Assembly (NCBI RefSeq): GCF_958295425.1
Contig: NW_026704082.1
Span: forward strand, 608,501 to 672,500
Length of the DNA: 64,000 bases
Source of the DNA: Solea solea
Taxonomy: Eukaryota > Chordata > Actinopteri > Pleuronectiformes > Soleidae
Direction of reading: 5' to 3'
Part shown: positions 1 to 15,500 of the stretch, in pieces
Layout: each line of letters begins with the position of its first letter
How positions within the stretch are numbered: the stretch's first letter is position 1
Made by a program: the position numbers and the translations under genes
Notes under the pieces: model-generated
What the model saw: only the letters and a program-made list of their open reading frames with translations
What the model was told of the DNA's origin: nothing
Databases searched by the model: none

Positions 1-3000
1 GTGAAATCATTGCAAAATCAAACACTGAGGTTACAGAAGTATATCTTATAAGATGTTAACTGTATTTGTGAGGTTTATGTTATGGGACAGTAGAAAATTG
101 AAAAAAATCAGAAAACAGCCGTATACTTGCTGAATGTGCACAAACACAGACACACATAGAAAAACACATCCAAACAGTGAAATCATTGCAAAATCAAACA
201 CTGAAGGCATATAACTATATCTTATAAGATTTTAACTTTATTTGTGAGGTTTATGTTATGGGACAGTAGAAAATTGAAAAAAATCAGAAAACAGCCGTAT
301 ACTTGCTGAATGTGCACAAACACAGACACACATAGAAAAACACATCCAAACAGTGAAATCATTGCAAAATCAAACACTGAAGGCATATAACTATATCTTA
401 TAAGATTTTAACTTTATTTGTGAGGTTTATGTTATGGGACAGTAGAAAATTCAAAAAAATCAGAAAACAGCCGTATACTTGCTGAATGTGCACAAAAACA
501 GACACAAATAGAAAAACACATCCAAACAGTGAAATCATTGCAAAATCAAACACTGAGGTTACAGAAGTATATCTTATAAGATGTTAACTTTATTTGTGAG
601 GTTTATGTTTTGGGACAGTAGAAAATTGAAAAAAATCAGAAAACAGCCGTATGCTTGCTGAATGTGCACAAACACAGACACACATAGAAAAACACATCCA
701 AACAGTGAAATCATTGCAAAATCAAACACTGAAGGCATATAACTATATCTTATAAGATTTTAACTTTATTTGTGAGGTTTATGTTATGGGACAGTAGAAA
801 ATTGAAAAAAATCAGAAAACAGCCGTATACTTGCTGAATGTGCACAAAAACAGACACAAATAGAAAAACACATCCAAACAGTGAAATCATTGCAAAATCA
901 AACACTGAGGTTACAGAAGTATATCTTATAAGATGTTAACTTTATTTGTGAGGTTTATGTTATGGGACAGTAGAAAATTGAAAAAAATCAGAAAACAGCC
1001 GTATACTTGCTGAATGTGCACAAAACAGACACAAATAGAAAAACACATCCAAACTGTGAAATCATTGCAAAATCAAACACTGATGGCATATAACTATATC
1101 TTATAAGATGTTAACTTCATTTGTGAGGTTTATGTTATGGGACAGTAGAAAATTGAAAAAAATCAGAAAACAGTCGATACTTGCTGAATGTGCACAACAA
1201 AAGACACAAATAGAAAAACACATCCAAACAGTGAAATCATTGCAAAATCAAACACTGACGGCATATAACTATATCTTATAAGATGTTAACTTTATTTGTG
1301 AGGTTTATGTTATGGGACAGTAGAAAATTAAAAAAAATCAAAAAACAGCCGTATACTTGCTGAATGTGCAAAACAAAAGACACAAATAGAAAAACACATC
1401 CAAACAGTGAAATCATTGCAAAATCAAACAGAAGTATATCTTATAAGATGTTAACTTTATTTGTGAGGTTTATGTTATGGGACAGTAGAAAATTGAAAAA
1501 AATCAGAAAACAGCTGTATACTTGCTGAATGTGCACAACAAAAGACACAAATAGAAAAACACATCCAGACAGTGAAATCATTGCAAAATCAAACACTGAG
1601 GTTAAAGAAGTATATCTTATAAGATGTTAACTTTATTCATGAGGTTTATGTTACGGGACAATAGAAAATTGAAAAAAATCAGAAAACAGCCATATACTTG
1701 CTGAATGTGCACAAAAACAGACACAAATAGAAAAACACATCCAAACAGTGAAATCATTGCAAAATCAAACACTGAGGTTACAGAAGTATATCTTATAAGA
1801 TGTTAACTTTATTTGTGAGGTTTATGTTATGGGACAGTAGAAAATTGAAAAAAATCAGAAAACAGCCGTATACTTGCTGAATGTGCACAAAACAGACACA
1901 AATAGAAAAACACATCCAAACTGTGAAATCATTGCAAAATCAAACACTGATGGCATATAACTATATCTTATAAGATGTTAACTTCATTTGTGAGGTTTAT
2001 GTTATGGGACAGTAGAAAATTGAAAAAAATCAGAAAACAGTCGATACTTGCTGAATGTGCACAACAAAAGACACAAATAGAAAAACACATCCAAACAGTG
2101 AAATCATTGCAAAATCAAACAGAAGTATATCTTATAAGATGTTAACTTTATTTGTGAGGTTTATGTTATGGGACAGTAGAAAATTGAAAAAAATCAGAAA
2201 ACAGCCGTATACTTGCTGAATGTGCACAAAACAGACACAAATAGAAAAACACATCCAAACTGTGAAATCATTGCAAAATCAAACACTGATGGCATATAAC
2301 TATATCTTATAAGATGTTAACTTCATTTGTGAGGTTTATGTTATGGGACAGTAGAAAATTGAAAAAAATCAGAAAACAGCCGTATACTTGCTGAATGTGC
2401 AAAACAAAAGACACAAATAGAAAAACACATCCAAACAGTGAAATCATTGCAAAATCAAACAGAAGTATATCTTATAAGATGTTAACTTTATTTGTGAGGT
2501 TTATGTTATGGGACAGTAGAAAATTGAAAAAAATCAGAAAACAGCTGTATACTTGCTGAATGTGCACAACAAAAGACACAAATAGAAAAACACATCCAGA
2601 CAGTGAAATCATTGCAAAATCAAACACTGAGGTTAAAGAAGTATATCTTATAAGATGTTAACTTTATTCATGAGGTTTATGTTACGGGACAATAGAAAAT
2701 TGAAAAAAATCTGAAAACAGCCGTATACTTGCTGAATGTGCACAAAAACAGACACAAATAGAAAAACACATCCAAACAGTGAAATCATTGCAAAATCAAA
2801 CACTGAAGGCATATAGCTATATCTTCTAAGATTTTAACTTTATTTGTGAGGTTTATGTTATGGGACAGTAGAAAATGAAAAAAAAAACAGAAAACAGCCG
2901 TATACTTGCTGTGTGTGCACAACAAAAGACACAAATAGAAAAACACATCCAAACAGTGAAATCATTGCAAAATCAAACACTGAGGATAAATAACTATATC

Positions 3001-6000
3001 TTATAAGATTTTAACTTTATTTGTGAGGTTTATGTTATGGGACAGTAGAAAATTGAAAAAAATCAGAAAACAGCGGTATACTTGCTGAATGTGCACAAAA
3101 ACAGACACAAATAGAAAAACACATCCAAACAGTGAAATCATTGCAAAATCAAACACTGAAGGCATATAACTATATCTTACACGATGTTAAATTTATTCAT
3201 GAGGTTTATGTTACGGGACAATAGAAAATTGAAAAAAATCAGAAAACAGCTGTATACTTGCTGAATGTGCACAACAAAAGGCACAAAAAGAAAAACACAT
3301 CCAAACAGTGAAATCATTGCAAAATCAAACACTGAGGTTACAGAAGTATATCTTATAAGATGTTAACTTTATTTATGAGGTTTATGTTTCGGGACAATAG
3401 AAAATTGAAAAAAATCAGAAAACAGCCGTATACTTGCTGAATGTGCACAACAAAAGACACAAATAGAAAAACACATCCAAACAGTGAAATCATTGCAAAA
3501 TCAAACACTGAAGGCATATAACTATATCTTACAAGATGTTAAATTTATTTGTGAGGTTTATGTCATGGGACAGTAGAAAATTGAAAAAAATCAGAAAACA
3601 GCCGTATACTTGCTGAATGTGCACAAAACAGACACAAATAGAAAAACACATCCAAACAGTGAAATCATTGCAAAATCAAACACTGAGGTTACAGAAGTAT
3701 ATCTTATAAGATTTTAACTTTATTTGTGAGGTTTATGTTATGGGACAGTAGAAAATTGAAAAAAATCAGAAAACAGCCGTATACTTGCTGAATGTGCACA
3801 AAAACAGACACAAATAGAAAAACACATCCAAACAGTGAAATCATTGCAAAATCAAACACTGAGGTGACAGAAGTATATCTTATAAGATTTTAACTTTATT
3901 TGTGACGTTTATGTTATGGGACAATAGAAATTTGAAAAAAATCAGAAAACAGCCGTATACTTGCTGAATGTGCACAAAAACAGACACAAATAGAAAAACA
4001 CATCCAAACAGTGAAATCATTGCAAAATCAAACACTGAAGGCATATAACTATATCTAACAAGATGTTAAATTTATCTGTGAGGTTTATGTTATGGGACAG
4101 TAGAAAATTGAAAAAAATCAGAAAACAGCCGTATACTTGCTGAATGCGCATAAAAACAGACACAAATAGAAAAACACATCCAAACAGTGAAATCATTGCA
4201 AAATCAAACACTGACGGCATATAACTATATCTTATAAGATTTTAACTTTATTTGTGAGGTTTATGTTATGGGACAGTAGAAAATTGAAAAAAATCAGAAA
4301 ACAGCCGTATACTTGCTGAATGTGCACAAAACAGACACAAATAGAAAAACACATCCAAACAGTGAAATCATTGCAAAATCAAACACTGAGGTTACAGAAG
4401 TATATCTTATAAGATGTTTACTTTATTTGTGAGGTTTATGTTATGGGACAGTAGAAAATTGAAAAAAATCAGAAAACAGCCGTATACTTGCTGAATGTGC
4501 ACAAAAACAGACACAAATAGAAAAACACATCCAAACAGTGAAATCATTGCAAAATCAAACACTGAAGGCATATAACTATATCTAATAAGATTTTAACTTT
4601 ATTTGTGAGGTTTATGTTATGGGACAGTAGAGAATTGAAAAAAATCAGAAAACAGCCGTATACTTGCTGAATGTGCACAAAAACAGACACAAATAGAAAA
4701 ACACATCCAAACAGTGAAATCATTGCAAAATCAAACACTGAAGGCATATAACTATATCTTATAAGATTTTAACTTTATTTGTTAGGTTTATGTTATTGGA
4801 CAGTAGAAAATTGAAAAAAATCAGAAAACAGCCGTATACTTGCTGAATGTGCACAAAACAGACACAAATAGAAAAACACATCCAAACAGTGAAATCAGTG
4901 CAAAATCAAACCCTGAGGTTACAGAAGTATATCTTATAAGATGTTAACTTTATTTGTGAGGCTTATGTTATGGGACAGTAGAAAATTGAAAAAAATCAGA
5001 AAACAGCCGTATACTTGCTGAATGCGCACAACAAAAGACACAAATAGAAAAACACATCCAAACAGTGAAATCATTGCAAAATCAAACACTGACGGCATAT
5101 AACTATATCTTATAAGATGTTAACTTTATTTGTGAGATTTATGTTATGGGACAGTAGAAAATTGAAAAAAATCAGAAAACAGCCGTATACTTGCTGAATG
5201 TGCACAAAACAGACACAAATAGAAAAACACATCCAAACAGTGAAATCATTGCAAAATCAAACACTGAGGTTACAGAAGTATATCTTATAAGATGTTTACT
5301 TTATTTGTGAGGTTTATGTTATGGGACAGTAGAAAATTGAAAAAAATCAGAAAACAGCCGTATACTTGCTGAATGTGCACAAAAACAGACACAAATAGAA
5401 AAACACATCCAAACAGTGAAATCATTGCAAAATCAAACACTGAAGGCATATAACTATATCTAATAAGATTTTAACTTTATTTGTGAGGTTTATGTTATGG
5501 GACAGTAGAGAATTGAAAAAAATCAGAAAACAGCCGTATACTTGCTGAATGTGCACAAAAACAGATACAAATAGAAAAACACATCCAAACAGTGAAATCA
5601 TTGCAAAATCAAACACTGAAGGCATATAACTATATCTTATAAGATTTTAACTTTATTTGTTAGGTTTATGTTATGGGACAGTAGAAAATTGAAAAAAATC
5701 AGAAAACAGCCGTATACTTGCTGAATGTGCACAAAACAGACACAAATAGAAAAACACATCCAAACAGTGAAATCATTGCAAAATCAAACACTGAGGTTAC
5801 AGAAGTATATCTTATAAGATGTTAACTTTATTTGTGAGGCTTATGTTATGGGACAGTAGAAAATTGAAAAAAATCAGAAAACAGCCGTATACTTGCTGAA
5901 TGCGCACAACAAAAGACACAAATAGAAAAACACATCCAAACAGTGAAATCATTGCAAAATCAAACACTGACGGCATATAACTATATCTTATAAGATGTTA

Positions 6001-8011
6001 ACTTTATTTGTGAGATTTATGTTATGGGACAGTAGAAAATTGAAAAAAATCAGAAAACAGCCGTATACTTGCTGAATGTGCACAAAAACAGACACAAATA
6101 GAAAAACACATCCAAACAGGGAAATCATTGCAAAATCAAACACTGAAGGCATATAACTATATCTAATAAGATTTTAACTTTATTTGTGAGGTTTATGTTA
6201 TGGGATAGTAGAAAATTGAAAAAAATCAGAAAACAGCCGTATACTTGCTGAATTTGCACAAAAACAGACACAAATAGAAAAACACATCCAAACAGTGAAA
6301 TCTTGCAAAATCAAACACTGAGGGTAAATAACTATATCTTATAAGATTTTAACTTTATTTGTTAGGTTTATGTTATGGGACAGTAGAAAATTGAAAAAAA
6401 TCAGAAAACAGCCGTATACTTGCTGAATGTGCACAGAACAGACACACAAAGGAAAAACACATCCAAACAGTGAAATCATTGCAAAATCAAACACTGAGGT
6501 TACAGAAGTATATCTTATAAGATGTTAACTTTATTTGTGAGGCTTATGTTATGGGACAGTAGAAAATTGAAAAAAATCAGAAAACAGCCGTATACTTGCT
6601 GAATGCGCACAACAAAAGACACAAATAGAAAAACACATCAAAACAGTGAAATCATTGCAAAATCAAACACTGACGGCATATAACTATATCTTATAAGATG
6701 TTAACTTTATTTGTGAGATTTATGTTATGGGACAGTAGAAAATTGAAAAAAATCAGAAAACAGCCGTATACTTGCTGAATGTGCACAAAAACAGACACAA
6801 ATAGAAAAACACATCCAAACAGGGAAATCATTGCAAAATCAAACACTGAAGGCATATAACTATATCTAATAAGATTTTAACTTTATTTGTGAGGTTTATG
6901 TTATGGGACAGTAGAAAATTGAAAAAAATCAGAAAACAGCCGTATACTTGCTGAATGCGCACAACAAAAGACACAAATAGAAAAACACATCCAAACAGTG
7001 AAATCATTGCAAAATCAAACACTGACGGCATATAACTATATCTTATAAGATTTTAACTTTATTTGTGAGGTTTATGTTATGGGACAGTAGAAAATTGAAA
7101 AAAATCAGAAAACAGCCGTATACTTGCTGAATGTGCACAAAACAGACACAAATAGAAAAACACATCCAAACAGTGAAATCATTGCAAAATCAAACACTGA
7201 GGTTACAGAAGTATATCTTATAAGATGTTTACTTTATTTGTGAGGTTTATGTTATGGGACAGTAGAAAATTTAAAAAAATCAGAAAACAGCCGTATACTT
7301 GCTGAATGTGCACAAAAACAGACACAAATAGAAAAACACATCCAAACAGTGAAATCATTGCAAAATCAAACACTGAAGGCATATAACTATATCTAATAAG
7401 ATTTTAACTTTATTTGTGAGGTTTATGTTATGGGACAGTAGAGAATTGAAAAAAATCAGAAAACAGCCGTATACTTGCTGAATGTGCACAAAAACAGACA
7501 CAAATAGAAAAACACATCCAAACAGTGAAATCATTGCAAAATCAAACACTGAAGGCATATAACTATATCTTATAAGATTTTAACTTTATTTGTTAGGTTT
7601 ATGTTATGGGACAGTAGAAAATTGAAAAAAATCAGAAATCAGCCGTATACTTGCTGAATGTGCACAAAAACAGACACAAATAGAAAAACACATCCAAACA
7701 GTGAAATCATTGCAAAATCAAACACTGAAGGCATATAACTATATCTAATAAGATTTTAACTTTATTTGTGAGGTTTATGTTATGGGACAGTAGAGAATTG
7801 AAAAAAATCAGAAAACAGCCGTATACTTGCTGAATGTGCACAAAAACAGACACAAATAGAAAAACACATCCAAACAGTGAAATCATTGCAAAATCAAACA
7901 CTGAAGGCATATAACTATATCTTATAAGATTTTAACTTTATTTGTTAGGTTTATGTTATGGGACAGTAGAAAATTGAAAAAAATCAGAAAACAGCCGTAT
8001 ACTTGCTGAAT

Positions 8012-11000
8012 GTGCACAAAACAGACACACATAGAAAAACACATCCAAACAGTGAAATCATTGCAAAATCAAACACTGAGGGTACAGAAGTATATCTTAT
8101 AAGATGTTAACTTTATTTGTGAGGTTTATGTTATGGGACAGTAGAAAATTGAAAAAAATCAGAAAACAGCCGTATACTTGCTGAATGCGCACAACAAAAG
8201 ACACAAATAGAAAAACACATCCAAACAGTGAAATCATTGCAAAATCAAACACTGACGGCATATAACTATATCTTATAAGATTTTAACTTTATTTGTGAGG
8301 TTTATGTTATGGGACAGTAGAAAATTGAAAAAAATCAGAAAACAGCCGTATACTTGCTGAATGTGCACAAAACAGACACAAATAGAAAAACACATCCAAA
8401 CAGTGAAATCATTGCAAAATCAAACACTGAGGTTACAGAAGTATATCTTATAAGATGTTTACTTTATTTGTGAGGTTTATGTTATGGGACAGTAGAAAAT
8501 TGAAAAAAATCAGAAAACAGCCGTATACTTGCTGAATGTGCACAAAAACAGACACAAATAGAAAAACACATCCAAACAGTGAAATCATTGCAAAATCAAA
8601 CACTGAAGGCATATAACTATATCTAATAAGATTTTAACTTTATTTGTGAGGTTTATGTTATGGGACAGTAGAGAATTGAAAAAAATCAGAAAACAGCCGT
8701 ATACTTGCTGAATGTGTACAAAAACAGACACAAATAGAAAAACACATCCAAACAGTGAAATCATTGCAAAATCAAACACTGAAGGCATATAACTATATCT
8801 TATAAGAGTTTAACTTTATTTGTTAGGTTTATGTTATGGGACAGTAGAAAATTGAAAAAAATCAGAAAACAGCCGTATACTTGCTGAATGCGCACAACAA
8901 AAGACACAAATAGAAAAACACATCCAAACAGTGAAATCATTGCAAAATCAAACACTGACGGCATATAACTATATCTTATAAGATTTTAACTTTATTTGTG
9001 AGGTTTATGTTATGGGACAGTAGAAAATTGAAAAAAATCAGAAAACAGCCGTATACTTGCTGAATGTGCACAAAACAGACACAAATAGAAAAACACATCC
9101 AAACAGTGAAATCATTGCAAAATCAAACACTGAGGTTACAGAAGTATATCTTATAAGATGTTTACTTTATTTGTGAGGTTTATGTTATGGGACAGTAGAA
9201 AATTGAAAAAAATCAGAAAACAGCCGTATACTTGCTGAATGTGCACAAAAACAGACACAAATAGAAAAACACATCCAAACAGTGAAATCATTGCAAAATC
9301 AAACACTGAAGGCATATAACTATATCTAATAAGATTTTAACTTTATTTGTGAGGTTTATGTTATGGGACAGTAGAGAATTGAAAAAAATCAGAAAACAGC
9401 CGTATACTTGCTGAATGTGTACAAAAACAGACACAAATAGAAAAACACATCCAAACAGTGAAATCATTGCAAAATCAAACACTGAAGGCATATAACTATA
9501 TCTTATAAGAGTTTAACTTTATTTGTTAGGTTTATGTTATGGGACAGTAGAAAATTGAAAAAAATCAGAAAACAGCCGTATACTTGCTGAATGTGCACAA
9601 AACAGACACAAATAGAAAAACACATCCAAACAGTGAAATCATTGCAAAATCAAACACTGAGGTTACAGAAGTATATCTTATAAGATGTTAACTTTATTTG
9701 TGAGGTTTATGTTATGGGACAGTAGAAAATTGAAAAAAATCAGAAAACAGCCGTATACTTGCTGAATGCGCACAACAAAAGACACAAATAGAAAAACACA
9801 TCCAAACAGTGAAATCATTGCAAAATCAAACACTGACGGCATATAACTATATCTTATAAGATGTTAACTTTATTTGTGAGATTTATGTTATGGGACAGTA
9901 GAAAATTGAAAAAAATCAGAAAACAGCCGTATACTTGCTGAATGTGCACAAAAACAGACACAAATAGAAAAACACATCCAAACAGGGAAATCATTGCAAA
10001 ATCAAACACTGAAGGCATATAACTATATCTAATAAGATTTTAACTTTATTTGTGAGGTTTATGTTATGGGACAGTAGAAAATTGAAAAAAATCAGAAAAC
10101 AGCCGTATACTTGCTGAATGTGCACAAAACAGACACAAATAGAAAAACACATCCAAACAGTGAAATCATTGCAAAATCAAACACTGAGGGTACAGAAGTA
10201 TATCTTATAAGATGTTAACTTCATTTGTGAGGTTTATGTTATGGGACAGTAGAGAATTGAAAAAAATCAGAAAACAGCCGTATACTTGCTGAATGTGCAC
10301 AAAAACAGACACAAATAGAAAAACACATCCAAACAGTGAAATCATTGCAAAATCAAACACTGAAGGCATATAACTATATCTTATAAGATTTTAACTTTAT
10401 TTGTTAGGTTTATGTTATGGGACAGTAGAAAATTGAAAAAAATCAGAAAACAGCCGTATACTTGCTGAATGTGCACAAAACAGACACAAATAGAAAAACA
10501 CATCCAAACAGTGAAATCATTGCAAAATCAAACACTGAGGTTACAGAAGTATATCTTATAAGATGTTAACTTTATTTGTGAGGTTTATGTTATGGGACAG
10601 TAGAAAATTGAAAAAAATCAGAAAACAGTCGATACTTGCTGAATGTGCACAACAAAAGACACACATAGAAAAACACATCCAAACAGTGAAATCATTGCAA
10701 AATCAAACACTGAGGTTACAGAAGTATATCTTATAAGATGTTAACTTTATTTGTGAGGTTTATGTTATGGGACAGTAGAAAATTGAAAAAAATCAGAAAA
10801 CAGCCGTATACTTGCTGAATGTGCACAAAAACAGACACAAATAGAAAAACACATCCAAACAGTGAAATCATTGCAAAATCAAACACTGAGGTTACAGAAG
10901 TATATCTTATAAGATGTTAACTTTATTTGTGAGGTTTATGTTATGGGACAGTAGAAAATTGAAAAAAATCAGAAAACAGCCGTATACTTGCTGAATGTGC

Positions 11001-12578
11001 ACAAAAACAGACACAAATAGAAAAACACATCCAAACAGTGAAATCATTGCAAAATCAAACACTGAAGGCATATAACTATATCTTATAAGATTTTAACTTT
11101 ATTTGTGAGGTTTATGTTATGGGACAGTAGAAAATTGAAAAAAATCAGAAAACAGCCGTATACTTGCTGAATGCGCACAAAAACAGACACAAATAGAAAA
11201 ACACATCCAAACAGTGAAATCATTGCAAAATTAAACACTGAGGTTACAGAAGTATATCTTATAAGATGTTAACTTTATTTGTGAGGTTTATGTTATGGGA
11301 CAGTAGAAAATTTAAAAAAATCAGAAAACAGTCGATACTTGCTGAATGTGCACAACAAAAGACACACATAGAAAAACACATCCAAACAGTGAAATCATTG
11401 CAAAATCAAACACTGAGGTTACAGAAGTATATCTTATAAGATGTTAACTTTATTTGTGAGGTTTATGTTATGGGACAGTAGAAAATTGAAAAAAATCAGA
11501 AAACAGTCGATACTTGCTGAATGTGCACAACAAAAGACACACATAGAAAAACACATCCAAACAGTGAAATCATTGCAAAATCAAACACTGAGGTTACAGA
11601 AGTATATCTTATAAGATGTTAACTTTATTTGTGAGGTTTATGTTATGGGACAGTAGAAAATTGAAAAAAATCAGAAAACAGCCGTATACTTGCTGAATGT
11701 GCACAAAACAGACACAAATAGAAAAACACATCCAAACAGTGAAATCATTGCAAAATCAAACACTGAGGTTACAGAAGTATATCTTATAAGATGTTTACTT
11801 TATTTGTGAGGTTTATGTTATGGGACAGTAGAAAATTTAAAAAAATCAGAAAACAGCCGTATACTTGCTGAATGTGCACAAAAACAGACACAAATAGAAA
11901 AACACATCCAAACAGTGAAATCATTGCAAAATCAAACACTGAAGGCATATAACTATATCTAATAAGATTTTAACTTTATTTGTGAGGTTTATGTTATGGG
12001 ACAGTAGAGAATTGAAAAAAATCAGAAAACAGCCGTATACTTGCTGAATGTGCACAAAAACAGACACAAATAGAAAAACACATCCAAACAGTGAAATCAT
12101 TGCAAAATCAAACACTGAAGGCATATAACTATATCTTATAAGATTTTAACTTTATTTGTTAGGTTTATGTTATGGGACAGTAGAAAATTGAAAAAAATCA
12201 GAAATCAGCCGTATACTTGCTGAATGTGCACAAAAACAGACACAAATAGAAAAACACATCCAAACAGTGAAATCATTGCAAAATCAAACACTGAAGGCAT
12301 ATAACTATATCTAATAAGATTTTAACTTTATTTGTGAGGTTTATGTTATGGGACAGTAGAGAATTGAAAAAAATCAGAAAACAGCCGTATACTTGCTGAA
12401 TGTGCACAAAAACAGACACAAATAGAAAAACACATCCAAACAGTGAAATCATTGCAAAATCAAACACTGAAGGCATATAACTATATCTTATAAGATTTTA
12501 ACTTTATTTGTTAGGTTTATGTTATGGGACAGTAGAAAATTGAAAAAAATCAGAAAACAGCCGTATACTTGCTGAATG
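8012..12578. repeat. Higher-order repeat unit A (about 26 monomers, 4.57 kb)
   Basis: The diagnostic monomer junction with GTGCACAAAACAGACACACA occurs at 8012, 12579, 17145 and 22425. A second marker, a monomer with TTCATTTG followed by GAGAATTG, has its TACAGAAGTA at 10191, 14581 and 19149. The first interval is 4567 bp, or 26 monomers. Unit A carries one extra monomer before the second marker and one fewer after it than unit B, which shows monomer gain and loss between units. Boundaries are set by the chosen marker and are arbitrary in phase. Confidence 0.65.
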
Positions 12579-15500
12579 TGCACAAAACAGACACACATAG
12601 AAAAACACATCCAAACAGTGAAATCATTGCAAAATCAAACACTGAGGTTACAGAAGTATATCTTATAAGATGTTAACTTTATTTGTGAGGCTTATGTTAT
12701 GGGACAGTAGAAAATTGAAAAAAATCAGAAAACAGCCGTATACTTGCTGAATGCGCACAACAAAAGACACAAATAGAAAAACACATCCAAACAGTGAAAT
12801 CATTGCAAAATCAAACACTGACGGCATATAACTATATCTTATAAGATGTTAACTTTATTTGTGAGATTTATGTTATGGGACAGTAGAAAATTGAAAAAAA
12901 TCAGAAAACAGCCGTATACTTGCTGAATGTGCACAAAAACAGACACAAATAGAAAAACACATCCAAACAGGGAAATCATTGCAAAATCAAACACTGAAGG
13001 CATATAACTATATCTAATAAGATTTTAACTTTATTTGTGAGGTTTATGTTATGGGACAGTAGAAAATTGAAAAAAATCAGAAAACAGCCGTACACTTGCT
13101 GAATGTGCACAAAACAGACACAAATAGAAAAACACATCCAAACAGTGAAATCATTGCAAAATCAAACACTGAGGGTACAGAAGTATATCTTATAAGATGT
13201 TAACTTTATTTGTGAGGTTTATGTTATGGGACAGTAGAAAATTGAAAAAAATCAGAAAACAGCCGTATACTTGCTGAATGCGCACAACAAAAGACACAAA
13301 TAGAAAAACACATCCAAACAGTGAAATCATTGCAAAATCAAACACTGACGGCATATAACTATATCTTATAAGATTTTAACTTTATTTGTGAGGTTTATGT
13401 TATGGGACAGTAGAAAATTGAAAAAAATCAGAAAACAGCCGTATACTTGCTGAATGTGCACAAAACAGACACAAATAGAAAAACACATCCAAACAGTGAA
13501 ATCATTGCAAAATCAAACACTGAGGTTACAGAAGTATATCTTATAAGATGTTTACTTTATTTGTGAGGTTTATGTTATGGGACAGTAGAAAATTGAAAAA
13601 AATCAGAAAACAGCCGTATACTTGCTGAATGTGCACAAAAACAGACACAAATAGAAAAACACATCCAAACAGTGAAATCATTGCAAAATCAAACACTGAA
13701 GGCATATAACTATATCTAATAAGATTTTAACTTTATTTGTGAGGTTTATGTTATGGGACAGTAGAGAATTGAAAAAAATCAGAAAACAGCCGTATACTTG
13801 CTGAATGTGTACAAAAACAGACACAAATAGAAAAACACATCCAAACAGTGAAATCATTGCAAAATCAAACACTGAAGGCATATAACTATATCTTATAAGA
13901 GTTTAACTTTATTTGTTAGGTTTATGTTATGGGACAGTAGAAAATTGAAAAAAATCAGAAAACAGCCGTATACTTGCTGAATGTGCACAAAACAGACACA
14001 AATAGAAAAACACATCCAAACAGTGAAATCATTGCAAAATCAAACACTGAGGTTACAGAAGTATATCTTATAAGATGTTAACTTTATTTGTGAGGTTTAT
14101 GTTATGGGACAGTAGAAAATTGAAAAAAATCAGAAAACAGCCGTATACTTGCTGAATGCGCACAACAAAAGACACAAATAGAAAAACACATCCAAACAGT
14201 GAAATCATTGCAAAATCAAACACTGACGGCATATAACTATATCTTATAAGATGTTAACTTTATTTGTGAGATTTATGTTATGGGACAGTAGAAAATTGAA
14301 AAAAATCAGAAAACAGCCGTATACTTGCTGAATGTGCACAAAAACAGACACAAATAGAAAAACACATCCAAACAGGGAAATCATTGCAAAATCAAACACT
14401 GAAGGCATATAACTATATCTAATAAGATTTTAACTTTATTTGTGAGGTTTATGTTATGGGACAGTAGAAAATTGAAAAAAATCAGAAAACAGCCGTATAC
14501 TTGCTGAATGTGCACAAAACAGACACAAATAGAAAAACACATCCAAACAGTGAAATCATTGCAAAATCAAACACTGAGGGTACAGAAGTATATCTTATAA
14601 GATGTTAACTTCATTTGTGAGGTTTATGTTATGGGACAGTAGAGAATTGAAAAAAATCAGAAAACAGCCGTATACTTGCTGAATGTGCACAAAAACAGAC
14701 ACAAATAGAAAAACACATCCAAACAGTGAAATCATTGCAAAATCAAACACTGAAGGCATATAACTATATCTTATAAGATTTTAACTTTATTTGTTAGGTT
14801 TATGTTATGGGACAGTAGAAAATTGAAAAAAATCAGAAAACAGCCGTATACTTGCTGAATGTGCACAAAACAGACACAAATAGAAAAACACATCCAAACA
14901 GTGAAATCATTGCAAAATCAAACACTGAGGTTACAGAAGTATATCTTATAAGATGTTAACTTTATTTGTGAGGTTTATGTTATGGGACAGTAGAAAATTG
15001 AAAAAAATCAGAAAACAGTCGATACTTGCTGAATGTGCACAACAAAAGACACACATAGAAAAACACATCCAAACAGTGAAATCATTGCAAAATCAAACAC
15101 TGAGGTTACAGAAGTATATCTTATAAGATGTTAACTTTATTTGTGAGGTTTATGTTATGGGACAGTAGAAAATTGAAAAAAATCAGAAAACAGCCGTATA
15201 CTTGCTGAATGTGCACAAAAACAGACACAAATAGAAAAACACATCCAAACAGTGAAATCATTGCAAAATCAAACACTGAGGTTACAGAAGTATATCTTAT
15301 AAGATGTTAACTTTATTTGTGAGGTTTATGTTATGGGACAGTAGAAAATTGAAAAAAATCAGAAAACAGCCGTATACTTGCTGAATGTGCACAAAAACAG
15401 ACACAAATAGAAAAACACATCCAAACAGTGAAATCATTGCAAAATCAAACACTGAAGGCATATAACTATATCTTATAAGATTTTAACTTTATTTGTGAGG

